This document shows, one piece after another, positions 10,798-23,001 of a stretch of DNA of 64,000 nucleotides. Made by a program: the position numbers and the translations under genes. The DNA comes from Sthenelais limicola. Its lineage: Eukaryota; Annelida; Polychaeta; Phyllodocida; Sigalionidae. The stretch is from the NCBI GenBank assembly GCA_942159475.1, contig OW804097.1:111786582-111850581 (forward strand). Reading direction: 5' to 3'. Numbering within the stretch: the stretch's first letter is position 1; each line of letters begins with the position of its first letter. The notes beneath the pieces were generated by a model. The model was not told where the DNA came from. It saw nothing but the letters and a program-made list of their open reading frames with translations, and did not search any database.

Positions 10798-13700
10798 TCA
10801 TATTTGTTCCGATTTTCCCTTCAAATCTAATATTTCCGTCTCTGTTGCTCCTTGATGTGCCAAAGTAAGGGCCTTAATTTTATATCGAAATATTGCTAGA
10901 AACACAAAGAAGAAAACCAGCATAGCTGTGCCAACAAAGAGTATATAAACTAGGCATATTGCTCCAATCTGTTTGTAAAATACTCCCATTGAGGAAGGAG
11001 CTATAATGGCAGCAATGGCACTGGCCACCTGTGTCATACCTCCGATAAATGGAGTTATAGGTTGGTACTCGTTGTAGAAGGTGATTGCAGGGGCGAAGAA
11101 AGGTCCAGTTCCAGCTCCCAGGCCACAAGAGCACCCCCATATAATGGCAGGGTGGAGGTGATAACCAAGGCAAAGGATAATAGAAGAAGTCAGTACGAGT
11201 GATATAGTTATACATAATATGTATAGAGGTTTTAGACAGCATGCTAGCAAAGCACAAAGGCCTCGCCCGATTGTATAACATAGCAGAAATACGAACATGA
11301 GCAGTACTGCATAGTCTTTGCTCCAGTTGGCTTCCTGGACTGCAAATGTGAAGAGGTATAGGGAGATTGAATGCTCTATCAAAAGCGCTGCAAAACAGTA
11401 GAAGATGAGGGATACTGCCAAACAGGCTCTGTACATTGGGGGCACATTGTCATCCCCCTTCTTGAAAGATGCTTCATTTTTTCCTCGGTTTGATCTGATT
11501 TTCCACACAGATCTGTAAATTATTCCCACAACAATAAGAACAGAAGCTGAAGTTATCAGTAGACACGCTGTTATCACATAAACCTTGTATAAATCGGGGT
11601 TGTATGGTTGTACTGGCTGGTGGAGTAGTTGAGTTGAGTTGATTTCAATGCTGCTGCTGATACCAGTTCCTTCCACATCTTGAATGGAATCGATGTTCAT
11701 GTCGAGGGTTGATTCAAATGCCGAAGGTTCCAAGTCAGCAAACATTTTGATAGAGTCGTTGGTACTGGTGGTCACTGTTTCCCCTGCTGTGATAAAAGGC
11801 TTGGCTAGTAGAGGTGCCAGCATGCTTCCAATTCCGTACATGAAATGGTATGCCTGTACCCAAGGGGCATTTTCCAGTTTCCACACATCCACTAAGAGAT
11901 AGGTAAATGCTGCAATGATATAACACAAGTGGTACTATTAAAACAATAAAAGTTAAATTATCTCCTTTGTATCGTTACGCCAAAAAAATAATACGTGTGT
12001 TTCCGATTTATCTGGCTGAAAACTAGGTAGGGGATGGTAATTTTCTTTTTCTAGGAAACCACCTCCCAGGAACTGAAAAAAATGTCTATTTCATAACAAT
12101 AGTTATTTTAAACATGGAAAATGTGCTTTTTCATAGTTCCTGGTTAGGAAAACCTGTTTCCCTGCTTTTATTAGCTTTTTTGTCAAAAAGTCCAAAAAAA
12201 ACTAAGGTATGGTAAAAAAGAAATCAGGTATGGTCAAAAAAACTTTTAGGTAGGGAAGGTTTTTCTAGGTAGGGGGGGGGGGGGGGGTAAATCGGAAAAA
12301 CAGCTATTTTGTTTGGCCTTATCTAGATTGCAGTTGCGCTATTGCAGTTGCACTGCACACACCCAAACAAATAGGACGTGTGACTGGAGGTGCAACTTAA
12401 ACCCCTCCCCTGTGGCTACTTTTACTATTTATTAATTCAGGTTCTATAGTTCTTAACTGGACACGGGTGGAGGTGAGGGGAGGGAGGACCAGCTAGGACC
12501 ACTCCTTTAGGTAATGAGGCCCGCCATCCTGATACATACTGTTACACTTCGTCGCCTCTGTTACTGTCTGGTGTTCAGCTTTTCAGCTTCACCGCCATTC
12601 TAGGCTGTGAACAAGGGGGTGATGATAAGACAAGGGGAGCTGTCCCCCAAATCTGAGTTCCTCTATCCTAACCCAGCTGTTGTTTTAATGAGGAGGTGAC
12701 AGATTTCGAGATGTTTAATGGAATTCCGTCTTCCACCCTTCCCAATCAAAGAAATGTCACCGCAGTACGGGTATCAAGTTACCAACTATAATCAAACGAA
12801 TAGGCCAGTGAATCAAATGTAGGGAGGACCTCGCCACCCTTCTCCACCTACAAACTCAGCACAACAACAAAAAGCTCTATTATGTAGTTTAAATTTGGAA
12901 ATGGTGACATAGGAGAACAACCATCTTGATAAAAGTTATGCATCTTTTGTAAGACATTTGTTGAAAATTGTTGAAAAATGTTTTATTAACACATTAATCT
13001 TTGTTACATGGGCATTTCACTAGGGAGGTGCGATCAAGTGGGAGCGATAAAACTAGTTTTATCTTACATGTAACAGGACATATATAATAATTTTATGTCC
13101 GCCTTGGTACAATTACAAGTCAATATTTTAACAATCACTGACTGGCCCAACATGCTACATAGGTATCGTTCATGGTATGTCAAGATAAAAGGTAAGGTGC
13201 ATTATCATGCTGGTACCATCAATAAAAGATCAAGTTGTTCATTTTCTACAACTACTCTGTTAATATAAGTTGCAATTGCAAGCCGGGGCTAAAGGGGGGG
13301 ATCGAAAGAAATATAAACCCGGGTTTATAATATAAACGGGTCACTACGGTATTCAAGCATTGCATTGATTCTAGCAATCAGATTATTCTGTTTGGTTATG
13401 TTGAACTTTTTCTGTCTTTTGAACCTTATTTTAGTCTAAAATTTGGGTTATTTGAAAGAATTGGTAATGCTGAATTGTACATTTTCTGGTGACTTCACCC
13501 ATATATGACAATATATATTACATTATATATACTTACATCCATCGATGAAACACTTGCCACCACCAAAGAACACCATGATGGTCAGCATTAGTTCAAAGTG
13601 TGCACACCAGGGCAGGAGTAAGTAGACGATAGCGTTCATGAGTAACGCTATACCAACCGGAACCATTAATGTGTACTTCCGGGCAACGATTGGTACCAAG

Positions 13701-16700
13701 AAGGAACCGATGATACCACCTGCAGCCGCTCCTGTGAACACCCATGATATACTTCCCACGGTGGAGTTTATCCCAGCAGCCAGATCTATCAGGCAGGAAC
13801 CGTTGATGGAGACACTGACTCCCTGCATGGTGGGGAAAAGAAGAAGAATGTTAAACTTCATGATGTAGTTTTAGGAAACAAACAACTAATCTAATGTTAA
13901 GAAGAAGGCATGGGCTGGAAGAGATCCCCGGATAAGTTCATAACCTGTTGTCCATGTAAGAGGCTCTCTAAGTGGGACAAGAGATAGGATGTGTATTTAA
14001 TCCATAATAAATACATCAACCTAACAAATTGTTTTTCCTTACAAATTAATTCAGAATTTTTTTTTTCTAGTAATTTTAAGTGACTAGACGGATCAAAACA
14101 ACAAAAACTCTCATATCTGCAATTTAGCCTCCAGACCCCTTTTCTCTGTAATGCTAGCCACTTGCGGTCAGGTGATAATTAATTTATATGCATTGGGTCG
14201 GCAAGGACGGTAGGGGGCATAAAGATGGGTAATCACAACTCTCTGGAACGGGGCTGGTCTGTGGGCAGGAAACACACACGCAAACCAGAAGCAGAATAAA
14301 CAAGTTATAAGTTTATTAAGTTAATCAATCATTTAATGAACTATTTTTCTGTTTAACTTTATAATCAGTTTAAGTTAATGTATATATTGTGCGTTTCCAA
14401 AAGAAACGAATTCTACGGTCAACTATTTGTGCGCATTGGCTAGATTATGAATATCAGACGTACTGTAATCTGAAATGCCTTGAATGTCTGTATTAGAAGA
14501 ACACAGGAGTGGAAGTAAAATTCAGTTTATTAACAACTAGGAAAGTTGCACGCTCCCTGTTTACAAAGGCAGTTGGATAAACATGAAAGTACAATGCAAG
14601 GGAATTAGACATAAGACATCAAACAACATATTGTAATCTAATAATACACAATTGTCTTTTAGCAATTCCGAGCTTGTTGTCTTTTAGTCTTTGCAATTCC
14701 GAGCTTGTCTGTCTCCAAGACTTGAAACCCAGAAATCCCAAAGGGTGTAGTCGGTGTAGATCACTCAGATTCAGTCATGGGTGGTCCTCTCTAAATGGGT
14801 TCCTCTCAAAACCTATACAGTGGCCTTAAGTGGCAACTTGTCAATAAAACCAAGATAGCCAATAGAATACAACAAATGTCAACCAATAGGATGTCACACT
14901 GGCCTTCAGGGATTTACTGCAGAGATGGTAGAAGGTTGTCAATCAAGCAGTCCTTGCATAAGTGCAAAGTTAGTAGTGTTGGCGTGAATTACATCACACA
15001 GAGATGGGCATCCAGATATCCTCCCAGATAAGTGTCCACACTCCTCACACCAATCCTCAACCAACACCTCAAAATGTATCACATGAACTTGCTACTCAGG
15101 ATGATTGACAGAATGGTACCCAATTCACTAACATTCACGAATTTTTTTTAAAAAAAATACCGTAGAATGTAAAAATGACCCAAGATGAAGTTTCTGTAAA
15201 GAGGAGGATTTAATATCTATGCCACTTCATGTGGAAATGTGAGAAGGAATTCGGCTTATGGAAAACGACCAGAAGTTAGTACAAAATTAAAAGAGTTAGT
15301 CGGTGCCTCTATGTCAATATTTGTTTGTTATGTCTACATGTGTCCATAACACAAGCCTCAATCTTTCCCATCATCCATTTTGCTTTTATTGATAATTTAT
15401 ACAAGCTACGATATTGGTGAAAGCATTCTTGCAATTTCCGCCAAAAGTGTTGCAAAATAATAATATGTCAGACCTGAATTGCATCTTTCCCAGCATGCAC
15501 TGTAACTGACATGCGCAGTACATACAACTCCCCTATTAAAGAAGTCCGTATACACGAAGCTCTAACCTCATAACCAAGTGCAAAGTCCATAAATGACATT
15601 GCATGCTTTATGTTAAGTGGGTTAATCAAATATTCCAGAGGTCCAGATCGTCAGAAAATACACACTATGCCAATCTCCACCAATCTTCTCAAATAACATA
15701 ATTCTAAGGCAGAAATTAGGTTCAAAATACCATTCAAAAAAAGCGACAGATATTTTAAATCAACACAATATGAAATATACTCAGATATACATGGTATTTA
15801 TATTTTTTCTGCCGACTTAAGCAGAATTTACTTAATGTGTAGAGCTGCCGATTTTCTGAGGACCTGATCTAAGAATAGTAAGTATGAAAAATACGAGTGC
15901 ATAAAAGCCATCAGATGCAGTATGATATCTGATACATCTTCTTAAATCATTATATATGAGTCAGATTGTCAGAAAATGCTCAATCGACAACTCCACAAAT
16001 TTATTAAATTATGCTAATTTATACTGACAAATTATAAAAGTAGTGATATCTGAATATATGGTATTGTTTTTATCCAGGATATCTGTTGGGTTATGTTAAA
16101 CTGTACTTGGAACCTAATTTCTGTCTTACAGTTGAGTTTCTTGAGAGGATTCGTGAAGGAAATTTGTACATTTTCTGACGATTTCACCCGTATACCTCCT
16201 TATATGTCCTTATACATGTACTATTAACCTATACATTCAGGCCCTCCAAGTTTGATTAACTAGATGACACTTCATTTCCTCAATAAAGCCCATGAAATCG
16301 AATCTGTTATTGTAACCTCAGAGTAATAGGATTTCCTTCAAGTTCTAATAACACTGATTGTGTGAGAATTATCGCTTTAGCACCATGCACAGTCCTCGGT
16401 CTTATTCATACCTATGATAAAAATTGTTGGTTTCGTTCTTGTTTTACTACCCTCATTCATTACTTTGTACAACTATTAAATATTTATATGGTGAAATGAA
16501 TTATGCCAAATATCTTTGACTGTGTTACATAATGACTCAATTTTTGTTATTAAACATTTACAACTAATGCTTGTAGTAGACCATTACCCTTCAACGTGGC
16601 TAATGTTCTATTTCCTTTCCTTATATTTGATCGTTTGAAAATGTGGTCTAGACCATTTACACTTTTTAGTGGTTAATGGTATATCTATTCATTTAATTAT

Positions 16701-17427
16701 CAATATCATATCTATCAGTACCTCCAACCAATGATGAAATTTCACCCAGTCTAGGCTCACGGCCTCTCAGATCAGATAACATCGGTATGTCAGTGATTGA
16801 ACGCCTACTGCGCCAATGCCTTTCCGGCCCGAAGTAGACCAACCACCGTCGTCCTAATGGGATTTTAATTAGACTTTACGGTTTGGAACGGGAGGCTTTC
16901 CCTCAGTTTGGAGGGATTCTGAAAGCTAGGAGCCTAGACTGCACCTACACTATATATATAGTAGAGTGGTTGTGATAATTGATCCTTTTAGGTACAAATG
17001 AACTTCTATTCTGCTGTATTTGTATGCCCCCACCCCTGGGGCGACTGGTTACCAGTGGTATATAAAAGCTTAAAAATGCTTTTGATTGACAATTAATTAG
17101 AGGGGTTAAAAAGAATCAAATTTCCACATAAAGTTTGTCTATAAGCAGCGCAAATGTACAAAAGTATGTAAACTATCACTTATGATATCGATTACCATTG
17201 TTAAGATCATTTATTAATTATTTTGAGTAATGACTGGATGGAATACATGCTTGGAGAAGCTCATTGCCCAATTCATGTAAATGTTTATTGGAATAAAAAT
17301 CATTATATTATTATGTAATTACCATAGTCATGTATCCAAGGTATGTGGCCGCCGTCAGGATGTATTTCCTTCGCCGGTCCAAAACTCCTTTTTCTCCACT
17401 GCTTCCATCGCACTGTTTTTCATCCAT
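10798..17427 (-). CDS. MFSD4/NaGLT1-like major facilitator transporter (three coding exons, complete)
   Basis: Exons on the minus strand: 17427-17323 (35 codons, starts AACATGG, good initiation context), 13822-13537 (acceptor ATGCAG, donor GTAAGT) and 11909-10798 (acceptor TTGCAG, stop TGA). Phases match at both junctions, and the sum is 1503 bases, 500 residues, close to the usual length of this family. I count 12 membrane helices: about 21-45, 60-80, 85-106, 111-140, 147-171, then a 68-residue loop (172-238) with possible N-glycosylation sites at N182 and N222, then six more. The blocks RKYILTAATYLGYMTMGVSV, WVFTGAAAGGIIGS and WVQAYHFMYGIGSMLAPLLA match the MFSD4/sodium-dependent glucose transporter 1 subfamily, and the position of the long loop fits. 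The family includes sugar carriers at the plasma membrane; the substrate here is unknown. A 5' UTR piece (17428-17472) follows an upstream acceptor TTTTGTAG, so at least one non-coding exon lies further upstream. No damage is seen. Confidence 0.88.
11977..12321 (-). mobile_element. Family J TIR element, copy 2 (complete)
   Basis: About 345 bp in the last intron of the transporter gene. The left end CGCCAAAAAAATA...GTTTCCGATTTA is the inverse of the right end TAAATCGGAAAAACAGC...TTGGCCTT. A run of 17 G lies next to the right terminus. Its partner at 6705 is inverted. No ORF. Confidence 0.75.
12322..13349. other. Transporter intron 2, remainder
   Basis: Unique DNA between the family J element and the partial family A element. 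I see no exon; the splice phases of the flanking exons already match, so none is needed. Confidence 0.6.
13350..13504 (+). mobile_element. Family A element, right part only
   Basis: The 3' two thirds of family A: GCATTGCATTGATTCTAGCA, GTTATTTGAAAGAATTGG, and the alternative end TTTTCTGGTGACTTCACCCA. The left TIR is absent. It lies directly beside the splice donor (13531-13536) of transporter exon 2. Confidence 0.75.
13823..15399. other. Transporter intron 1, left part
   Basis: I see no exon or recognisable repeat. A near repeat of TTTAGCAATTCCGAGCTTG / TTTGCAATTCCGAGCTTG occurs at about 14658-14710. Confidence 0.5.
15400..15537 (-). mobile_element. Family B element, end fragment, inverted
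   Basis: Reverse complement of the 5' part of family B: CCCAGCATGCACTGTAACTG, ACATGCGCAGTA and the terminal CTCCCCTATT. The other terminus is missing. Confidence 0.65.
15641..15870 (-). mobile_element. Family A element, diverged, inverted
   Basis: It shows the inverse family A layout: ATCGTCAGAAAATACACA, CTCCACCAATCTTCTCAAAT, AATATACTCAGATATACATG, then TGTGTAGAGCTGCCGATTTT. Both ends are eroded. Confidence 0.7.
15953..16194 (+). mobile_element. Family A element, diverged
   Basis: Left end TATATGAGTCAGATTGTCAG, right end ACATTTTCTGACGATTTCAC. Interior blocks TGGGTTATGTTAAACTGTAC and TTGAGAGGATTCGTGAAGG match the family. It is about 90 bp from the previous, oppositely oriented copy. Confidence 0.75.
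16746..16941 (+). mobile_element. Family D element, full length
   Basis: Ends CCCAGTCTAGGCTCACGGCC and GGAGCCTAGACTG are inverted. It contains CTCAGATCAGATAACATCGG, GTGATTGAACGCCTACTGCG, CGGTTTGGAACGGGAGGC and CCTCAGTTTGGAGGGA. A family of short TIR elements with no ORF. Confidence 0.8.
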
Positions 17428-17830
17428 GTTGCCGTCTTTCCCACGTCCCCGATCACATGGGATAGCCAATGCCTACAAAAATAACCACCAAAATAAATCA
17501 GGAAAACTAGAAAATAATGGATGAATATCACTACCACAAGTTAGACCTTAGACTAGCATCAAGTCCCTGTGGCTGTGCCTAACTCAATGAGCGCACACAG
17601 CCAAGGCTGTCAAGGCCTTACTGATGCTTAGGCGATTGCTGGGCACAGTCGAGGCTGTAATGACTCTAATATGGTAGTTTTAATTGCTTTTCCTAGTTTT
17701 GTTAATGAAAAAAAAAGAATCAAAGACTTATACAAGTCTAGTAAGACCTATAGCTGAGCGAGATATACACACAATTCATTGTATTACCAGATAGCAGGCC
17801 CTTTGGAATAACCTACCAGCTCAATCTAGA

Positions 17831-18178
17831 AATAGGGGGTTTGCATGTGCCACGGCACATGTCTGTTACAGTGCTTGCTGGGATATATTCTGTTGAAATC
17901 TGACACATGAATATTTAGCAAAATTTGTTATCAAAACTGGCAGAATGTTTTCACCAATATCACAGTTTGTATAACTGGTCTATGAAAGCCAAATGCATGA
18001 TGGGAAAAATGGGGAATTGTGTTATTGAAACATGTATAACACATGAATATTGAAATTAGAGCATTGATACAATAGTCCATGCTGAACATGACATGTTCTA
18101 TATAGATGTTAGACTGTACCATTAGTCCCATGATTCCATGCAAACCAAGATTTAAAATAGCGGCTATGCAAATCCCTA
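17831..18178 (+). mobile_element. Family B element, full length
   Basis: The termini AATAGGGGGTTTGCATGTGC and GCGGCTATGCAAATCCC (inverse of GGGATTTGCATAGCCGC) form imperfect TIRs. The interior aligns along its length with 23002-23352, including TTTTCACCAATATCA, CCAAATGCATGATG and AACATGTATAACAC. The LINE at 18179 begins exactly at its right end. Confidence 0.8.
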
Positions 18179-20900
18179 TATCCGACCATGATATAAAGGA
18201 GTGACAGACTCATTAAAAGAAAAGGAGGTGGTCTATTAATATATGTAAAGGAAGAATATGTGGTTGATGACCAAACACATTCACACCTAAACATACAGAG
18301 CAAAGATCTGGAATTGCAGGTAATCACATGCGGAAAACCCAAATCAAAACAAATAACTGTCTTAAACACCTACCGCCCGCCAAACGCAAATCTATCAGCA
18401 GCAGTAGAAATAATAAAGAACACAATCACAAAGACAAAGATACATGCAAAATCACACCTATGCTAACACAAAGCGGCATACTACCACAAATACACCTACC
18501 AACCAGAATCACAAAAAAATCTGCAAAAACCATAGATCAGATATACACAAATGCAAAACACATAAGCACTTCAGGCATAATAAATAACAATGCAAGTGAC
18601 CACCTGCCAATCTTTATCACCAGGAAGAAAGATAGAAACTCATATGAGAGAGCACCAATAGTCACAAGAAACTGGAAAAACCTAGACACAAAAATATTAT
18701 GTGAAATTCTGACCAATGAAGACTGGTCTACCACATACCAGGCAAACAATGTAGATGACTGTTGGGGAAGTATCTCAGAAAAAATACATTTCTTCTTGGA
18801 CAGGATGTGTCCTGTCAGACGCATAGCTGAGGCGAGGATTAAACCACCATGGTACTCACGAGAGTTACAACAATTAGCTAAAGAGAGAGATAGGGCTTTC
18901 AAAAAAGCTCGCGGCTCAAACAGACTGGCAGACTGGAATAATGCCAAATTAATCCGCAACAGGATGAACTCTAGGCTAATAAGGGCAAAAAACGACTATA
19001 TATCGGAACAGCTAGAGGAAAATTCAAATGACCCTAGCAAATTTTGGGAAATATTGAAACCTCTAATAACTCCAGACAAAACAAAAACAAAAGAGAATAT
19101 CAGACTCAAAGATGAAGAAGATCAATTTCTGTCCACCTTGGACACCTCAGAAAAATTCAATTCATTCTTTGCCTCAATAGGACAAAGCCTAGCTGCCAAG
19201 ATCGAGCCCAAGGCCGACCACCCTGTGGCGGAAAATAGTTGGAGCCGCGAGCAAGAGCCAGATGAGCCAGATAGGCCTGACAAGCCAGATGGGCACGTCA
19301 ATAAATTCACCTTTCCAGAGGTAACCCAACGCACTGTTCATAAAATCATAAGCAAAACAAAAATTTCAAAATCGTCAGGTATACCACTGGTCCCGACAAG
19401 AGTCCTGAAACATGTCCTGAGTGCCCTGTCAAACCAATTCACCCACCTATGTAATCTATCAATACAGACCTCAAAAGTACCCCAAGATTTCAAAGAGGCA
19501 ACTATAACACCCATTTATAAATCGGGTCCAAGGACAAACCCATCAAACTACAGACCTATAAGTATAGTGAAACTACCAGCAAAAATTCTGGAAAGAGTAA
19601 TACAAAGTGAAATATACCCCCACCTAGAAGATAATAACCTTCTATACAAACACCAATACGGGTTCAGGGCAGGTCACTCACTGGAACAGGCTCACAGAAG
19701 ACTCTTTGAATATATCTATGAATTCAAGAATAAAAAAGATCCTGTTTCCCTTGTCTACCTAGACTTTCGAAAAGCATTTGACACAGTAGACCATGAGATA
19801 CTACTCAGAAAACTAAGAACATTCCACCTCTCACCCAAAGTAATAGACTGGTTCAGAGACTATCTAACTAACAGGTTCCAACAAGTGCATGCAAATGGGG
19901 TTACCTCTGGCAGGGCCAAAGTCACGTATGGGGTCCCCCAGGGAACGGTGCTGGGGCCTCTCCTATTCCTGCTGTACATAAATGACCTCCACAGAGTTAT
20001 CAAACAGTCACAGATACAACTCTTTGCAGACGACACAGTAATGTTCCACTCACGTCCACAGGGAAAAGCCTTATACAAGGAACTCCAAGAGGACCTAGAT
20101 GCAGTGGGAAAATGGTGCACGCTAAATAAAATCTCAGTAAATGTACAAAAAAGTAAAGCCATGAGCATAGCCCTGCGTAAAACAAATACAAACACAAACG
20201 CAAACACATTAAGCCTTAACAACGCTGTCTTGGAGCACGTCACACAATACAAGTACCTTGGCCTAGAAATCGATGACGGTCTAACATTCAACCCACACCT
20301 AACCTCAAAAATCAAACAGGGAACACAGAGACTAAGAGCCACTGCCAAAATCAATCAGGCCCTCTCTAGTAAAAACACAATCCTAATCTATAAGACCATG
20401 GTTCGCCCTATATTTGATGTTTGTGATATATTCTATTCCCCGGCACAGAAAAAACACCTAGACAGGCTGCAATCCATACAAAACTCATTTCTAAGACTAG
20501 CATACAACAAGAAAAAAACTGATAGTGTCAAGGAAATTCACTCAGAGATAAATATGGAATATCTGAATGAAAGGAGAGACTCACACCTTCTCCACCTAGC
20601 ATATGAAATGAGTCATGATAAAAGATACCTTGACAACAGAAACATCAATCTGCGAAGTCTGGCAAAGAGTAAAGTCATAAAAATACCAATGACAAAAACA
20701 GAGAGGATCAGAAAATCATTTATTGTACAAGCCCCAACCCTTTTCAATAAAATCCCACCAGCTGGGAGAAACTGCCCAACACTGGTCGAATTCAAAATAT
20801 ACCTTGAAGAAAACTTCTTCTCCCACATGGGATAACGGGGAGACCCCAGCATCGATCTCTATCGGGTCGTAAGATTATTATAAAACTAGTCAAAATTATT
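18179..20900 (+). mobile_element. CR1/L2-like LINE, 5' truncated
   Basis: A non-LTR retrotransposon copy with an APE-type endonuclease remnant and a full reverse transcriptase. It begins inside the endonuclease, directly after the family B element, with no ORF1, as expected from 5'-truncated reverse transcription. The 3' end after the stop (20836 to about 20900) is short and ends in AT-rich DNA (AAGATTATTATAAAACTAG); I could not define the tail or target-site duplication. The ORF is long and mostly intact, so the insertion is young compared with the one at 32206. Confidence 0.85.
18328..20835 (+). pseudogene. LINE endonuclease-reverse transcriptase ORF (frameshifted)
   Basis: An open frame of 835 codons. 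Residues about 45-95 are the C-terminal end of an APE endonuclease (PTRIT...DQIYTN, then SDHLPI at 90-95). The RT domain follows: NYRPISIV near 407, YLDFRKAFDTVDH near 476, YGVPQGTVLGPLLF near 532, and the catalytic FADD at 566-569, all with intact aspartates. A C-terminal region with the WNSL-like HLLHLA...FNKIPP stretch ends at TAA. The earlier endonuclease portion (18190-18450: GGGLLIYVKEEY, then NTYRPPNANLSAAVEI) is in another frame, and the segment that should carry the GD-x-N motif is missing, so there has been an internal deletion with frameshift. The enzyme cannot be full length; RT chemistry could still be intact. Confidence 0.85.
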
Positions 20901-22095
20901 TATACAACTGTGAAGGATGTGGATGGAAATTGGGGCCAGTGTTTGCCAGAATGTTACCCCACATACATCTAGACCCTCTAGTCATCATATCACTAAAGAA
21001 TGTAAAATATATAAACAGCAGTCAACGCAGTGTTCACAAGAATGCCAGGACCTAGCTGATTTGAAAATGGGATACACTACCTGTATAAGCACACAACCCA
21101 TTTTCACTCATTGTTATCCATCAAACCTTAATTAACCCAAATTTAACAAATGGACGATGTCCACAAAAAATTATACACAAGGAAACTCAATACCATGAGT
21201 CACACCTTGATGAAGATATAGCTAGTGCATCCCATTGCAGTAGTGTAGGTAATTAGTCATTTTATACCCCTGTATACCGTTAATTGTAACTTAAAAGTCT
21301 AGTCTAAGGGACCCTCTGGAAGAGCTGTGGCTGCCACAGAAGAGGACCGACCCATTTCCGATGTAAATTATCTATACGTATATCATGTACTGTCTTCGGA
21401 AATAAACAATATACATACATACAAGTTATCCGCATCCACGTGTATGATCCGGAGATCCGGAATAGAAAAGTTGCTTATGTTGCTATGGCACAAGCCACAG
21501 GCAGACGGTATATAAACAATTTGTTTTGGATATTTACAACACAATATAGCATCGTGATATAAAAAGATAACATATATAGGATATTGATATAGGAAATGTA
21601 TATTAGGCTTCTCGTGGATTGTCAATCCAGTAAAAACGCGTGGTTATACGATACATATCCCTGGATCAAATGCCCGTTACATTCTGTTTTATTCATCAAA
21701 AAAGGACGTTAATTAAATCAATTCAATACCGTAATACAATTTAAGTGATCACTTACACCGGTCCCCCCCCCCTCCCCTTCCACCCCCGACTCCCCCTCCA
21801 CAAGAAAAAAAACCCAAACCCACATCGATTAACTATAGAAGTCATCACCACCATCATAGTATGAACTGATTCTTTTATTCATTTAAGGCCAATATAATAA
21901 TTAAATGTCAATACAAGTTAGAAAGGACGCAGTGACCATCATTACATTAGTGGGCTGTCCCACTTGATTAATATCAGGCAGTAAGAACGTCGACAAGACG
22001 TACGATACTGTGTCATCTATGTTACTGCCTAAAAAAAAGCAAAAATTGCAAGTCATTGACCGGACATCAGAGTTATTGCTATAGATGAAACACAC
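20901..22095. other. Unannotated stretch
   Basis: A 72-codon ORF at 20917-21135 is cysteine-rich but I cannot assign it. A C-rich run lies at 21763-21795. Otherwise I see nothing. Confidence 0.4.
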
Positions 22096-22317
22096 GAGTG
22101 AAGTCGCCTGAAAGTGTACAATTCGTCTTCACTAATATTCTCTATATAACACAAATTTAAGGGAAAAAATTCAAAATAGAGTTCAGCATAACCAAACAGT
22201 TGTTCTATCAGGGAAATACCAAATATACTGAAATATACCGCAATATTTATCATTTTCCAGCAGAATTTGCTGAATGCGCAGAGCTGTCGATTGTACATTT
22301 TCTCAAGACTTCAACCA
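22096..22317 (-). mobile_element. Family A element, inverted
   Basis: It begins with the alternative terminus GTGAAGTCGCCTGAAAGTGT and ends ATTGTACATTTTCTCAAGAC. The interior blocks TTCACTAATATTCTC and CATAACCAAACAG match the family. Another copy follows within 15 bp. Confidence 0.75.
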
Positions 22318-22329
22318 ATTGTTCATATT

Positions 22330-22530
22330 GGTGAAATCACCAGAGAATAACCAATGAACCCATATTTAAGACCAACATGACTTTCCGATGACTCATAACC
22401 GAACAGATCAGTTGAATCAACACAATATCAAATATATATTAGTATCAATAATTTGTCAACCTAATTTAGCTGAGTATACTAAATGTGTAATGCTGGCAAT
22501 TGTACATTTTCTGACGACCTAACCCATATC
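22330..22530 (-). mobile_element. Family A element, shortened, inverted
   Basis: It starts GGTGAAATCACCAGAGAATA, lacks part of the left arm, and ends GCAATTGTACATTTTCTGAC with ACCTAACCCATA. It lies in tandem with the copy at 22096. Confidence 0.7.
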
Positions 22531-22682
22531 TACTATTTGCATATTTAATCATGGAACTTTAATGTGTATTCTATTTGTTGTCCCCCATCCAGTGAGATAC
22601 CTCACCTAGTTTTATTTGGGGTTTTATTTACACTCTATTCGGAACATAAGATTTATTGTTATTGTCCTTTGTTCCGTTCCAG

Positions 22683-22846
22683 AACCCCAATCTCTCTACC
22701 TAAACATAGGAAAGATTGGGGATAGAAATCAAACCATTAAAAAGGGCAAATCAAGAGTAACGAGCTCAAAAGTATCGAATCACAAACATCTCGTTACAGG
22801 AGACTTACATGAGATTAGAGATGAGGTTAGTCACTTGACAAACTAG
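22683..22846 (+). CDS. Candidate terminal exon of an unknown gene
   Basis: A pyrimidine-rich acceptor (CCTTTGTTCCGTTCCAG) is followed by 54 open codons to a TAG stop, encoding a hydrophilic, lysine-rich peptide (ending VTGDLHEIRDEVSHLTN). An AATAAA lies at about 22954. The region is not part of any repeat I recognise. There are no neighbouring exons on this strand that I can link, so it may be chance or an old pseudogene piece. I do not recognise a family. Confidence 0.2.
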
Positions 22847-23001
22847 ATTCTGTTCGTTTGGAAAAAGAAATATATATGAAGGTGGAAAGACGATAGCTTT
22901 GGAGCCATGAGATGGTGGTTTCTATTCTATTATTTCATTATATATCATTAGGAATGAATAAATTATCGATTAGGTGGGAAGCATATTCTTTAGAAGTTAA
23001 C

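Noticed and set aside
10880..11281. 133-codon minus ORF in a second frame
   Set aside because: Shadow of the transporter's last exon, which reads in another frame with intact membrane helices.
20917..21135. Cysteine-rich 72-codon ORF after the LINE
   Set aside because: Cys spacing does not match a zinc-finger type I can name, and the frame has no supported boundaries.
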